A DNA stretch of 64,000 nucleotides. It comes from Flexistipes sp. Its GTDB lineage: Bacteria > Chrysiogenota > Deferribacteres > Deferribacterales > Flexistipitaceae. Location of the stretch: the NCBI RefSeq assembly GCF_036172515.1, contig NZ_JAXKVW010000005.1, positions 1 through 64,000 on the forward strand. Reading direction: 5' to 3'. The notes under the pieces were generated by a model. That model was given only the letters and a program-made list of their open reading frames with translations, made no database searches and had not been told where the DNA came from. This document shows, one piece after another, positions 47,648-55,696 of this stretch (position 1 is its first letter; each line of letters opens with the position of its first letter). Both the position numbers and the translations under genes were made by a program.

Positions 47648-48401
47648 CAGAGATAAGTACAATTTATTCCTGAAAACAAAAAATTTCGGCAGAAATCTGC
47701 AGGTGTTTGATTCGCTGCAGTCCACTAATACCTATGCACTTGAACATAAGTGCCCTGTATTTTCTGCAATAACTGCGTCAAGGCAAACATCAGGCAGGGG
47801 CAGAAGCGGGCGTAGATGGGCTGATTTTGAAGGGGGAAACTTATATTTTACTTTAATTCTGCCGAAAATCGAGGGTGACCGTATACTTCCACTCAATATT
47901 TTAGCCGGTTTTGCCATGTGCGATGTTTTAAGAACTTATTTTAAATGCTACTTAAAATGGCCTAATGATATTGTATATGCGGGTAAAAAGATTGCCGGTA
48001 TTTTAATTGATACGAAATTTAACGGGAATAAACTTGCAAAAATTGTTCTGGGCATCGGGGTTAATGTAAATGCAGAAAAGGTAAACAAGATTATCCCTAC
48101 GGCTTCCTCAATAAAGGACGAAACGGGAAAGGATGCCGAACTGGAAAAAATTATGGCTTTATTCATGAACACATTCGAGGATTACTTCAGCAGGTTTATG
48201 AATGATGAAATAAATATTGAAAAATTATGGTACGATTATTCAGCTCATCTGAACTTACCTGTCAATATTCATATCGATAATAAAAAGACGGAAGTTCTTG
48301 AAAAAGGTATCGATTCAAATGGTGCCTTGATTGTTGCAGAAAAATCAGGTAAACTGACAAAAATTTACTCTGGTGACATAGGCTATGATTTTTGCCGTTG
48401 A
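47640..48401 (+). CDS. birA: Biotin--[acetyl-CoA-carboxylase] ligase
   Basis: Attaches biotin to carboxylase carrier domains through biotinyl-AMP. The ATG at 47640 is chosen (253 aa); a TTG at 47625 would add five residues. The signature SGRGRSGRRWADFEGGNLYF, LKWPNDIVYAGKKIAGILID and the C-terminal SH3-like domain are present. There is no N-terminal helix-turn-helix, so this is a class I enzyme without repressor function. The reading frame overlaps coaX by 17 nt. Confidence 0.93.
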   Translation: MFDRDKYNLFLKTKNFGRNLQVFDSLQSTNTYALEHKCPVFSAITASRQTSGRGRSGRRWADFEGGNLYFTLILPKIEGDRILPLNILAGFAMCDVLRTYFKCYLKWPNDIVYAGKKIAGILIDTKFNGNKLAKIVLGIGVNVNAEKVNKIIPTASSIKDETGKDAELEKIMALFMNTFEDYFSRFMNDEINIEKLWYDYSAHLNLPVNIHIDNKKTEVLEKGIDSNGALIVAEKSGKLTKIYSGDIGYDFCR

Positions 48402-49161
48402 TATTGGCAACACCAACATAGTATTCGGGATTTTTGATAAGCAGGGCAATCTTGCAGGAAATTGCAGGTTAACAACCGATTCCATGAGAACAACCGATGA
48501 GTATGCTGCCACTATTATGCTTCTTCTTAAAAACAGGGGAATAGACTTTGATCAGCTGAGCGGAATGGTTATTTCCAGTGTTGTGCCGCCGCTTGTTTAC
48601 ACTTTTACTAAACTTGCCCGCAAATATTTTGATATTGAACCCATAGTTATCGGCCCCGGTATAAAAACGGGGGTACCTGTTAAATTTGAAAACCCCAAGG
48701 AAATTGGTGCTGACAGAATTGTGAATGCGGCTGCTGCGATTAAATATTATAAGGCGCCTTGTATCGTTGTTGATTTTGGAACGGCCACAACTTTTGATGT
48801 TGTGAACAGAAAGGGTGAATATATCGGAGGGGTTATCAGCCCCGGTATAAAACTTTCTGTAAATGCATTGCATTCAAAGACGGCGAAGTTGCCGGAGATT
48901 GAAATAGAAAAATGCCGGAAAGTTGTGGGAAACAGTACAACTTCATCGATGAAATCCGGAGTGTATTTCGGTTACCTCTCAATGATAGACGGCATAATAG
49001 AAAAAATTATTCAAGAGCAGTTTGAAGGCAGTTCAGTAAAGGCTGTGGCTACGGGAGGTTTAGGAAGCATTTATATTGATGAATCAAAATATATACAAGA
49101 ATATGAACCCAATCTTACACTATACGGGCTGAGGTTAATTTATGAAAAGAATAGCGCTTAG
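48385..49161 (+). CDS. coaX: Type III pantothenate kinase
   Basis: First step of CoA synthesis; ASKHA-fold kinase of 258 aa. The phosphate-1 motif FAVDIGNTNIVFGIFD, the GADRIVNAAAAIKYY region, the phosphate-2 VVDFGTATTFDVV and the GGVISPGIKLS motif identify CoaX rather than CoaA. birA-coaX pairing is widespread. The end overlaps the TPR lipoprotein gene by 20 nt. Confidence 0.95.
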   Translation: MIFAVDIGNTNIVFGIFDKQGNLAGNCRLTTDSMRTTDEYAATIMLLLKNRGIDFDQLSGMVISSVVPPLVYTFTKLARKYFDIEPIVIGPGIKTGVPVKFENPKEIGADRIVNAAAAIKYYKAPCIVVDFGTATTFDVVNRKGEYIGGVISPGIKLSVNALHSKTAKLPEIEIEKCRKVVGNSTTSSMKSGVYFGYLSMIDGIIEKIIQEQFEGSSVKAVATGGLGSIYIDESKYIQEYEPNLTLYGLRLIYEKNSA

Positions 49162-49888
49162 TTTATTATTGATTTTCGTTATACTGGGCTGTGCGGCAAA
49201 AAATGATAATGCTTTTCAGTCGCATTACAAAATGGGGCTTGCTTATCTGAATACAGATAAGGATTATATGGCAATCAGAGAGTTTGAAAAGGCACTGAAA
49301 TATAAACCAAACGATGCCAAAACACACTATGCAATTGCCACTTTTTACCTGAAGCATAACAAGTTGCTGAAAGCACAGAAATATTTAGAGAGGGCTATTG
49401 AACTGGACCCTTCCAACTCCGACTACCATAATGCATATGCTTCCACATTGGCTTCTCTTGGAAATGTTGAAAAGGCTGTAAAACAATGGAAAATTGTGCT
49501 CGAAGATCCCGGATATCCAAATCATGGAATGATTTATTACAACATGGGGTATTCCCTTTATGGAAAAGGGCGTTACGACAGAGCACTGGAGTATTTTAAG
49601 AGGGCAGTGGAAACCAACCCCCGGTTCATGTCTCCATATATGTATATGTACAGAATTTATAAAAGCTGGGAAGAGCATGATAAGGCGATAGATATTTTGA
49701 AAAAGGCGTTAAAGAGAAACCCTGTTTTTCTTCCAGCAAATCTTGAGTTGGGCAAGTATTATTACAATCAGAACAAATATGAACAGTCTGCAAAAGTTAT
49801 GGAAGAAATTATAGAACTGCAGCCTGACAGTGAGGAAGCAAAAACAGCCGCTTCTTATCTGAAAAAAATGGGGCTTTATTATGAGTGA
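49142..49888 (+). CDS. TPR-repeat lipoprotein, PilW/PilF-like
   Basis: A 248-aa exported protein with a signal peptide ending in LGC (Cys17 lipobox), followed by about six TPR repeats (YKMGLAYLNTDKDYMAIREF, then AKTHYAIATFYLKHNKLLKA, and so on to YEQSAKVMEEII). Lipid-anchored TPR proteins of this size include PilF/PilW, which helps assemble the type IV pilus secretin, but no pilus genes are adjacent. The protein overlaps coaX and the RodZ-like gene, so it is in the same operon. Confidence 0.8.
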   Translation: MKRIALSLLLIFVILGCAAKNDNAFQSHYKMGLAYLNTDKDYMAIREFEKALKYKPNDAKTHYAIATFYLKHNKLLKAQKYLERAIELDPSNSDYHNAYASTLASLGNVEKAVKQWKIVLEDPGYPNHGMIYYNMGYSLYGKGRYDRALEYFKRAVETNPRFMSPYMYMYRIYKSWEEHDKAIDILKKALKRNPVFLPANLELGKYYYNQNKYEQSAKVMEEIIELQPDSEEAKTAASYLKKMGLYYE

Positions 49889-50813
49889 TTTAGGTCATTT
49901 TCTCAGTGAGAAAAGAAAAGAGCAGGATAAGAGTATAAAGGATGTATCAAAAGCAACGTTGATAAGTAAGGCGGCAATTGAAGCTATTGAAAGCGGTGAT
50001 TTTGACAGTCTCCCTTCATATGTACATTGCTACGGTTTTGTGAAAAAATATGCGGAATATCTCGGATACACATACGATGATGTTAAAAGTCTTTTTGAAT
50101 CGGAATGCAAAAAGGAAGATTTTCAGGTTCAGGAGGCTCAGGAATCGGAGGAGGATTATTCTTCTGCTGATTCGAAAAGAAAATTTCCAGTATTTGCCGC
50201 TGTTTTTCTCCTGCTTATTATTGGGGGAATTCTTGCATACATATTTGTACCCTCTGATTCCACACATAAGGAAATAAGACTGACAGAGGGCAATGCAGGG
50301 CTTGTTACGGATAACAGGGCTTCGGAAAATAACACTGACTTAAATGAAAGCAAAGCCTTTCCGGATGACAATATTTCTTCGGAAAAAATTGCGGGTGAAA
50401 AGGAACAAACGCCGAAAACAGACAACCAGTCATCAATTACAGAAAATGCAACTGAAAGTGACGGGAAAGCTAAGGATAATGAAATCACTCCTTATGAGAT
50501 AACGCAGGAATTAAATAAAGAGAAAAAAGTTGTTGAAAAGAAATATAATGTATCGCTGGATTTTTCAGATACTTGTTGGGTTCATGTGAATATAGATAAT
50601 GAAAAACAGTTGGATTTTATAGCTGAAGGTGGTTTGACCAAAACCATAAGCTTCAGTGATTTTTTTATTATAGATATTGGAAACGCCGCAGCAATAACCA
50701 TTTCACATAACGGCGATATTTACAGAAATCTCGGAGGGTGGCGGGAACCGGTAAAGAATCTCAGATTTACAATGGATAACGGCACGTTAAAATATTCAAA
50801 AATAGAAAATTAA
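49881..50813 (+). CDS. rodZ: RodZ-like HTH membrane protein
   Basis: A 310-aa bitopic protein with an N-terminal Cro/C1-type helix-turn-helix (about 5-70: LGHFLSEKRKEQDKSIKDVS, then IEAIESGDFDSLPSYVHCYG), one membrane helix (about 105-127, FPVFAAVFLLLIIGGILAYI), a Ser/Asn/Glu-rich linker and a C-terminal DUF4115 domain (about 225-310, SDTCWVHVNIDNEKQLDFIA). This is RodZ architecture, linking MreB to the elongasome. It overlaps the TPR lipoprotein by 8 nt. mreB is not in the window. Confidence 0.88.
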   Translation: MSDLGHFLSEKRKEQDKSIKDVSKATLISKAAIEAIESGDFDSLPSYVHCYGFVKKYAEYLGYTYDDVKSLFESECKKEDFQVQEAQESEEDYSSADSKRKFPVFAAVFLLLIIGGILAYIFVPSDSTHKEIRLTEGNAGLVTDNRASENNTDLNESKAFPDDNISSEKIAGEKEQTPKTDNQSSITENATESDGKAKDNEITPYEITQELNKEKKVVEKKYNVSLDFSDTCWVHVNIDNEKQLDFIAEGGLTKTISFSDFFIIDIGNAAAITISHNGDIYRNLGGWREPVKNLRFTMDNGTLKYSKIEN

Positions 50814-50883
50814 TTTTCAGAATACCTATTGCATTTTATTAAATCATGTGTATCTTCTTTAAAAAGACAAAAAAGGTGTTATT

Positions 50884-51666
50884 ATGCGAATGGAAGTGGG
50901 CATTTTTGCAGGGGAATCTTTACTGTTAAATGAAGTTATTACTGCAATAGAGGGACAGATGCCTGAGGTTAGCATTAATGTTTATGCAGAAAAAGAGAAA
51001 ATGCCTGTTTTGCAGTCGGAAGTTCCTTCAGCTCAAATGGAAGAATTAAGTCAGTTTGGCGATGAAGATGTTCTCCTGGTTCTGCCAGGCGGTGACAGTC
51101 TGGCCGGCAATGCCGGTGATTTTGACGGCAGCGTTATTGATGCAGCAGGATACTATTCTGAGGATGTTGATATCTGTAAAGTTCTAAATCCGGTGGAGTA
51201 TATTCTTAACTCTGTGTGTGATGACATTGATGAAATTAAGGGCGTATGCAGTCTGCCTGCTGCTGTTTTCGGCAAAGACGGTGTTGATGATTTGATAAAC
51301 CAGACAAGACACCTTTTGGCTTTCTCAGACTATAACAGTAAGGTTATTGATTTTAATCTGGGTTTCAATGTTGCAACAGAAGGCAACACCCTTTTTGATA
51401 AATATTTGACAAATATAAAGGATGAAGTAAGAAAAAATTTTATTTTTAGGTTGCTACCTGTTTCAACAGGACTTATATTGGACATTTGTGGCAATACAGA
51501 AAATGTTGCAGGCGAAGATTTGTACGGGAAAACGGGGAACCTGGCAGATATTATAGCCAATGAAGGGTTGGTTTTCAGAAAAGAGAATAACGGTATGGTA
51601 ACCGTTTATGGTGACTATCTGCATATTTATACAAAGCAGATATTAGATGAGCTAAAAAAACTGTGA
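50884..51666 (+). CDS. Unknown protein, possible degenerate aspartate-semialdehyde dehydrogenase paralogue
   Basis: A 260-aa cytosolic protein I cannot name with confidence. The layout recalls the Asd/USG-1 family: an N-terminal Rossmann-like segment (MEVGIFAGESLLLNEVITAI), FDGSVIDAAGYYSEDVDI where Asd has a VIDNSSAFR block, and GKDGVDDLINQTRHLLAF where Asd has its EQTR helix, then FNLGFNVATEGNTLFDKYLT. The catalytic Cys (PNC) and the His of Asd are absent, and the protein is about 70 residues shorter, so it would not be active. AAAGGTG precedes the ATG. It is 17 nt upstream of the IscS-like gene and may belong to that unit. Confidence 0.5.
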   Translation: MRMEVGIFAGESLLLNEVITAIEGQMPEVSINVYAEKEKMPVLQSEVPSAQMEELSQFGDEDVLLVLPGGDSLAGNAGDFDGSVIDAAGYYSEDVDICKVLNPVEYILNSVCDDIDEIKGVCSLPAAVFGKDGVDDLINQTRHLLAFSDYNSKVIDFNLGFNVATEGNTLFDKYLTNIKDEVRKNFIFRLLPVSTGLILDICGNTENVAGEDLYGKTGNLADIIANEGLVFRKENNGMVTVYGDYLHIYTKQILDELKKL

Positions 51667-51683
51667 TGTAAGGAGAGCGATTT

Positions 51684-52865
51684 ATGGTCTATATGGATAA
51701 TGTTGCCGGAACGAAACCTGATAAACGAGTTATTGATAAGATGATCCCTTTTTATACGGAAAAATACGGAAATCCCAGTGCACATTTTTATCCTCTGGGC
51801 AGGGAAGCTTTTGAGGCAATTGATGAGGCAAGGGGATATGTGGCTGATCTTATAGGTGCTGAGAATGATGAGATTATTTTTACATCCTGCGGCACTGAGT
51901 CGAATAATCTTGCTTTAAAAGGTGTTTTGGGTACTGATAGAATAAAAGAAAAAAAACATATAGTTATAAGTGAAATAGAACATTTTTCCGTACAGAATGT
52001 ATGCATAAAATTAATGAACGAGGGCTATGATATTACAAAAGTAAAAGTTGATGAAAATGGAAAGATAGATATGAATGCTCTGGAGAAAGCTGTAACCCCC
52101 GAAACTGCACTTGTATCGGTTATGCATACTAACCCTGAGATTGGAACTGTTCAGGATTTAAGAAAAGTAGGTGAGATTTGCAGGAAAAATGAGGTTCTTT
52201 TTCATACCGATGCTGTTGCAGGAGTGGGTCATGCAGAGATTGATGTAAATGAATTCGGATGTGATCTGCTGAGTCTTGCAGGCCAGAATTTTTACGGTCC
52301 CAAAGGATCTGCAGCACTTTTTGTTAGAAACGGAGTGAAGATAAACCCTCTTTTTGACGGCGGGTTTCAGGAAAAAGGTATCCGCAGCGGCTCTGAAAAT
52401 GTACCGGCCATTGTAGGTCTGGGCGAAGCAGCACGCATTGCAAAGGAAGAAATGGGCGAATATGTACCCAGGATGAAAAAATTGCAGGAAAAGTTGTGGA
52501 ATGGCCTTGACGAAATGTTCGACTTCATACACTTTACTGGAGACAAGAACGATAGGTTACCCGGTCATGTCAGTTTTTGGATTGAATATATAGAAGGCGA
52601 ATCACTCCTTTTATGGTATTCGCTAAAAGATGTATACGGGGCAAGCGGTTCGGCATGTTCCTCAAATATCCAGGCTGAGGACGAGGATGAGCTGGAAGCC
52701 TCTCATGTGCTGACGGCAGTAGGTGTTCCCAATGATATTTGTGCCGGTTCACTTACATTTTCCATGTCAAAGTACAATACTGAGGATGAGGTGGACAGAG
52801 TTCTGGAGATAACACCGGAGATTGTTAATAAACTCTGTGAAATGTCACCATATTATAACAAATAG
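51684..52865 (+). CDS. IscS/NifS-family protein lacking the PLP lysine
   Basis: Class V aminotransferase-fold protein of 393 aa, full length for cysteine desulfurases. Retained: DNVAGTKPDKRV start, SCGTESNNLALKG, His100 in SEIEHFSV, Asp176 in FHTDA, GIRSGSENV, and the sulfur-carrying Cys325 in GASGSACSS. Changed: the SxHK loop reads SLAGQNFYGPKG, so the Schiff-base Lys is Asn202 and the His is Gln201; the Gln of the usual ATQ motif is Ala179. It should not bind PLP covalently. It lies 12 nt upstream of iscU, so it may be a scaffold partner or Cys-ligand donor instead of a desulfurase. AAGGAGAG precedes the ATG. Family placement is firm; activity is inferred absent. Confidence 0.92.
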   Translation: MVYMDNVAGTKPDKRVIDKMIPFYTEKYGNPSAHFYPLGREAFEAIDEARGYVADLIGAENDEIIFTSCGTESNNLALKGVLGTDRIKEKKHIVISEIEHFSVQNVCIKLMNEGYDITKVKVDENGKIDMNALEKAVTPETALVSVMHTNPEIGTVQDLRKVGEICRKNEVLFHTDAVAGVGHAEIDVNEFGCDLLSLAGQNFYGPKGSAALFVRNGVKINPLFDGGFQEKGIRSGSENVPAIVGLGEAARIAKEEMGEYVPRMKKLQEKLWNGLDEMFDFIHFTGDKNDRLPGHVSFWIEYIEGESLLLWYSLKDVYGASGSACSSNIQAEDEDELEASHVLTAVGVPNDICAGSLTFSMSKYNTEDEVDRVLEITPEIVNKLCEMSPYYNK

Positions 52866-52877
52866 CAGGAGGAAATT

Positions 52878-53327
52878 ATGGCAAAAGGACCATACAGTGA
52901 AAAAGTAATGGAACATTTTATGAATCCCAGGAATATGGGTGAAATCGAGGACGCCAGCGGAGTGGGTGAAGTAGGTAACCCTGCTTGCGGGGATGTTATG
53001 AAACTTTTTCTCAAAATCAATGACGATGGAGTTGTTGAGGATGTGAAATTTAAAACATTCGGCTGTGGTGCAGCGATTGCTTCGAGTTCTATGGCAACGG
53101 AGCTCCTGAAAGGGAAAACAGTGGAAGAAATTCTTGAGCTTACCAATAATGCTATTGTTGAGGCTCTTGAAGGTCTGCCGCCGGCAAAAATCCACTGTTC
53201 TGTAATGGCTGAGGAAGCTATTGAAGCTGCTCTTAAAGATTATTATGAGAGAGTGGGTAAAGATCCGAAAATTGTTGACGAAATAAAAGAAAAAATTAAA
53301 AATAAAGAGACAAATCAGGAGGTTTAA
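52878..53327 (+). CDS. iscU: Fe-S cluster scaffold protein IscU/NifU-N
   Basis: Scaffold on which 2Fe-2S clusters are built. The 149 aa have the three ligand cysteines in VGNPACGDVM, FKTFGCGAA and KIHCSVMAEEA, and the conserved PYSEKVMEHFMNPRNMGEI start. The C-terminus has an extra Lys/Glu-rich tail. It is preceded by AGGAGG and directly follows the IscS-like gene; nfu follows 6 nt later. This is a compact assembly set without iscA or hscBA. Confidence 0.95.
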   Translation: MAKGPYSEKVMEHFMNPRNMGEIEDASGVGEVGNPACGDVMKLFLKINDDGVVEDVKFKTFGCGAAIASSSMATELLKGKTVEEILELTNNAIVEALEGLPPAKIHCSVMAEEAIEAALKDYYERVGKDPKIVDEIKEKIKNKETNQEV

Positions 53328-53333
53328 GATATT

Positions 53334-53555
53334 ATGAAAGAAAGAGTTGAAGAAGTGCTCCAAAAGGTGAGACCGTCTCTTCAGGCAGACGGTGGCGATG
53401 TAGAGCTTATTGACGTTAGTGATGAAGGTGTGGTAAAGGTGCAGTTGACAGGAGCCTGTGGCAGCTGTCCTTTCAGCACTATGACTTTGAAACACGGAAT
53501 AGAAATGCGGCTTAAAGAAGCTATTCCTGAGGTGAAGGAAGTCGTTGCTCTATAA
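53334..53555 (+). CDS. NFU-domain Fe-S carrier protein
   Basis: A 73-aa Nfu (NifU C-terminal) domain protein that carries 4Fe-4S clusters to clients. The family motif is the CxxC in [19 protein letters not shown], and the start [20 protein letters not shown] is standard. GGAGG is upstream of the ATG by about ten bases. Together with iscU this amounts to a NifU split over two genes. Confidence 0.93.
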   Translation: MKERVEEVLQKVRPSLQADGGDVELIDVSDEGVVKVQLTGACGSCPFSTMTLKHGIEMRLKEAIPEVKEVVAL

Positions 53556-53564
53556 GGAGAGAAT

Positions 53565-53675
53565 ATGAATAAATGGAAATGTACTGTATGCGGCTACATT
53601 TATGAAGGCGAAGAACCGCCTGAAAAATGTCCTGTATGTAACGCGTCTAAAGAAAAATTTGAAGAAGTGAAATAA
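53565..53675 (+). CDS. Rubredoxin-like mini-protein
   Basis: A 36-aa protein beginning [20 protein letters not shown] with a second knuckle [12 protein letters not shown], so four cysteines in two CxxC pairs form a single Fe(Cys)4 site as in the rubredoxin module of rubrerythrin. It is shorter than true rubredoxins (about 53 aa) because the loop between knuckles is missing. AAGGAGA precedes the ATG. It ends the iscS-iscU-nfu unit, ahead of a terminator, and suggests an electron-transfer role coupled to Fe-S assembly or oxygen stress. Confidence 0.9.
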   Translation: MNKWKCTVCGYIYEGEEPPEKCPVCNASKEKFEEVK

Positions 53676-53683
53676 CTTATTAT

Positions 53684-53712
53684 AGAGAGACTTTTTAAGT
53701 CTCTCTTTTTTA
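53684..53712 (+). terminator. Terminator after the Fe-S assembly unit
   Basis: AGAGAGACTT (53684-53693) and AAGTCTCTCT (53697-53706) form a perfect 10-bp stem, followed by a run of T to 53711. It ends just eight bases before the next gene, so that gene needs its own start or readthrough. Confidence 0.85.
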
Positions 53713-53719
53713 TTTGATT

Positions 53720-55006
53720 ATGTTTAATTTTAAAATAAATCCCTGGATGTACCTTTTTATTACATTTGCGCTTTTTATCATAGCGGGTACATTCCTTTTA
53801 AAAATGCCTTTTGTAAAGCATACCGAAGGTCTTTCTTATATCGATGCATTGTTTACTGCCACTTCAGCTGTCTGTGTTACAGGCCTTATTGTGGTGGACA
53901 CGTCTGGTTTTAATTTCTGGGGACAATTTTTTATTATGCTTATGATGCAGGTGGGAGCAATAGGAATCATGACATTGACTTCGTCGTTGCTGCTTTTTTT
54001 GCGCGGTGAGCTCGATTTTTCCAGAAAATTTATGGTTGCCAAAATAACTGACAGTAAAAGCATACAGGAAGCTGAAAAAGTACTAATTATTGTTGTTATT
54101 TATACATTTGTAATGGAGTTTGTGGGTTTTTTGGTTCTGAGTTACGGTTTTTTTCTGGACGGCTTTGCTTTGAAAGATGCAGCTTATTACGGCTTGTTTC
54201 ATGCTGTTTCGGCGTTTTGTAATGCAGGTTTTTCCACATTTGACAGCAGCCTTGTCGGCAGTAACAGTATTGTAAAGATAACAACGATGTTTCTTATTGT
54301 TTTTGGTGGGTTAGGTTTTTATGTGATCTATAATATTTTTATGACGCTTTTTTCCAATGAGAGAATAAAAGTGCACACTAAAATTGTTATTTACACTACA
54401 TTTGCGTTGATTATCTCAGGGACTTTACTGATTTTTATGCTCGAAAAAGGCACGTTGAGTGTTATTGACAGTTTTTTTCAAGCCATTACAACGAGAACCG
54501 CCGGTTTTAATACAGTAGAAATAGGCAGTCTTCATGTTGTTACGCAGTTTTTGATGATTGTATTTATGATTATCGGAGCATCTCCGGGGTCAACCGGTGG
54601 CGGTATAAAAACTACGGCTTTTTATATAGCTGTTGTTTCAATGTATAGTATACTGAGGGGCAACAAAAGAGTTGTGATATTCAACAGAAACATAGCTTTG
54701 ATTAATATACTTAAAGCATATGCACTTATATCCATGTACATATTTTTTCTTGTAATAGCAACGCTTTTACTCCTTTATTTCGGGGACTTCACCTTTATGG
54801 ATACCCTTTTTGAAGTTACGTCCGCATTAGGAACGGTGGGGCTTAGCTTAGGTATCACCGGCGAATTAGGTATTTTCGGCAAATTAATTATAACGGCCTG
54901 TATGTTTCTGGGCAGAATCGGGCCTGCTACATTGATAACTATGCTTTTACTGAAAGAAAAAACTTCGAAACTGACTTACCCGGAAGAAAAAATAATACTG
55001 GGGTGA
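53720..55006 (+). CDS. ktrB: K+ uptake channel subunit (TrkH/KtrB family)
   Basis: Membrane-embedded potassium translocation subunit of 428 aa (ATG 53720; a TTG at 53714 would add two residues). The four MPM repeats are recognisable through their selectivity-filter segments: SAVCVTGL, SAFCNAGFST, TRTAGFNT and SALGTVGLS. About ten membrane helices are evident. Its partner, an RCK protein, is next. No Shine-Dalgarno is visible, and the start lies close after a terminator, so initiation may be inefficient or leaderless. Confidence 0.93.
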   Translation: MFNFKINPWMYLFITFALFIIAGTFLLKMPFVKHTEGLSYIDALFTATSAVCVTGLIVVDTSGFNFWGQFFIMLMMQVGAIGIMTLTSSLLLFLRGELDFSRKFMVAKITDSKSIQEAEKVLIIVVIYTFVMEFVGFLVLSYGFFLDGFALKDAAYYGLFHAVSAFCNAGFSTFDSSLVGSNSIVKITTMFLIVFGGLGFYVIYNIFMTLFSNERIKVHTKIVIYTTFALIISGTLLIFMLEKGTLSVIDSFFQAITTRTAGFNTVEIGSLHVVTQFLMIVFMIIGASPGSTGGGIKTTAFYIAVVSMYSILRGNKRVVIFNRNIALINILKAYALISMYIFFLVIATLLLLYFGDFTFMDTLFEVTSALGTVGLSLGITGELGIFGKLIITACMFLGRIGPATLITMLLLKEKTSKLTYPEEKIILG

Positions 55007-55009
55007 TAT

Positions 55010-55660
55010 ATGAGTGAAAAAAATTATGCAGTAATCGGTTTGGGTATTTTCGGTTACAGACTTGCAGTAGAACTGTTTGAACTTGGCAATAACATTCTGG
55101 CTGTGGACAGAAACCGTAAACTTGTTGAGCAGATAAAAGAGAAGGTTACGGAAGCTGTTGTCGCCGATGCTTCGGACTATGATGCATTAGAGGAATTAAA
55201 AATACAGGATTTTAAGACGGTTATCGTGGGTATGAGTGACAACCTTGAACAGCTGATCTTATGCGTTACCAATCTTAAAAAACTTGGAGTTGAAAGAATT
55301 ATCGCTAAAGCTAACAGGAAAATACATGAGGAAATTCTCCTGAAAATCGGAGCAGATGAAGTTGTGCTGGCGGAAAGAGAGATGGCTGAACGTCTGGCAC
55401 ACCGAATCAGCAGACCTGATATATTAAAAATAATTGATGTGGACAGTGAAGTAAAGCTGGTTAATGTGAAACTGGGCAAAAAATTTGCCGGAAAAACTCT
55501 GAAAGATCTTAAGCTGCGTGAAAAATACAATATAAACGCTATACTTTTCAAACGTAAAGATAATCCAATAAAATTAATTACCGATCCGGATATAAAATTT
55601 CAGGAAGATGACGAGCTGTATGTAGCAGGCAATGAGGAGGATATATACAAAATCTTTTAG
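55010..55660 (+). CDS. ktrA: K+ uptake regulatory subunit (KtrA/TrkA RCK protein)
   Basis: Cytosolic gating ring subunit of 216 aa. The N-terminal Rossmann RCK domain starts with YAVIGLGIFGYRLAVELFEL and binds ATP/NAD; VGMSDNLEQLILCVTNLKKL follows. A TrkA-C domain occupies about 135-216 (VNVKLGKKFAGKTLKDLKLR). With one RCK_N and one RCK_C it matches KtrA. It starts 3 nt after ktrB. Confidence 0.95.
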   Translation: MSEKNYAVIGLGIFGYRLAVELFELGNNILAVDRNRKLVEQIKEKVTEAVVADASDYDALEELKIQDFKTVIVGMSDNLEQLILCVTNLKKLGVERIIAKANRKIHEEILLKIGADEVVLAEREMAERLAHRISRPDILKIIDVDSEVKLVNVKLGKKFAGKTLKDLKLREKYNINAILFKRKDNPIKLITDPDIKFQEDDELYVAGNEEDIYKIF

Positions 55661-55668
55661 AAAGAGGA

Positions 55669-55689
55669 GAAGGGGAACTAAGCCCCTTC
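55669..55689. terminator. Possible bidirectional terminator between ktrA and flavodiiron gene
   Basis: GAAGGGG (55669-55675) pairs with CCCCTTC (55683-55689) around a 7-nt loop between two convergent genes. There is no strong T-run on either side, so the function is tentative. Confidence 0.4.
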
Positions 55690-55696
55690 AGTCCGT

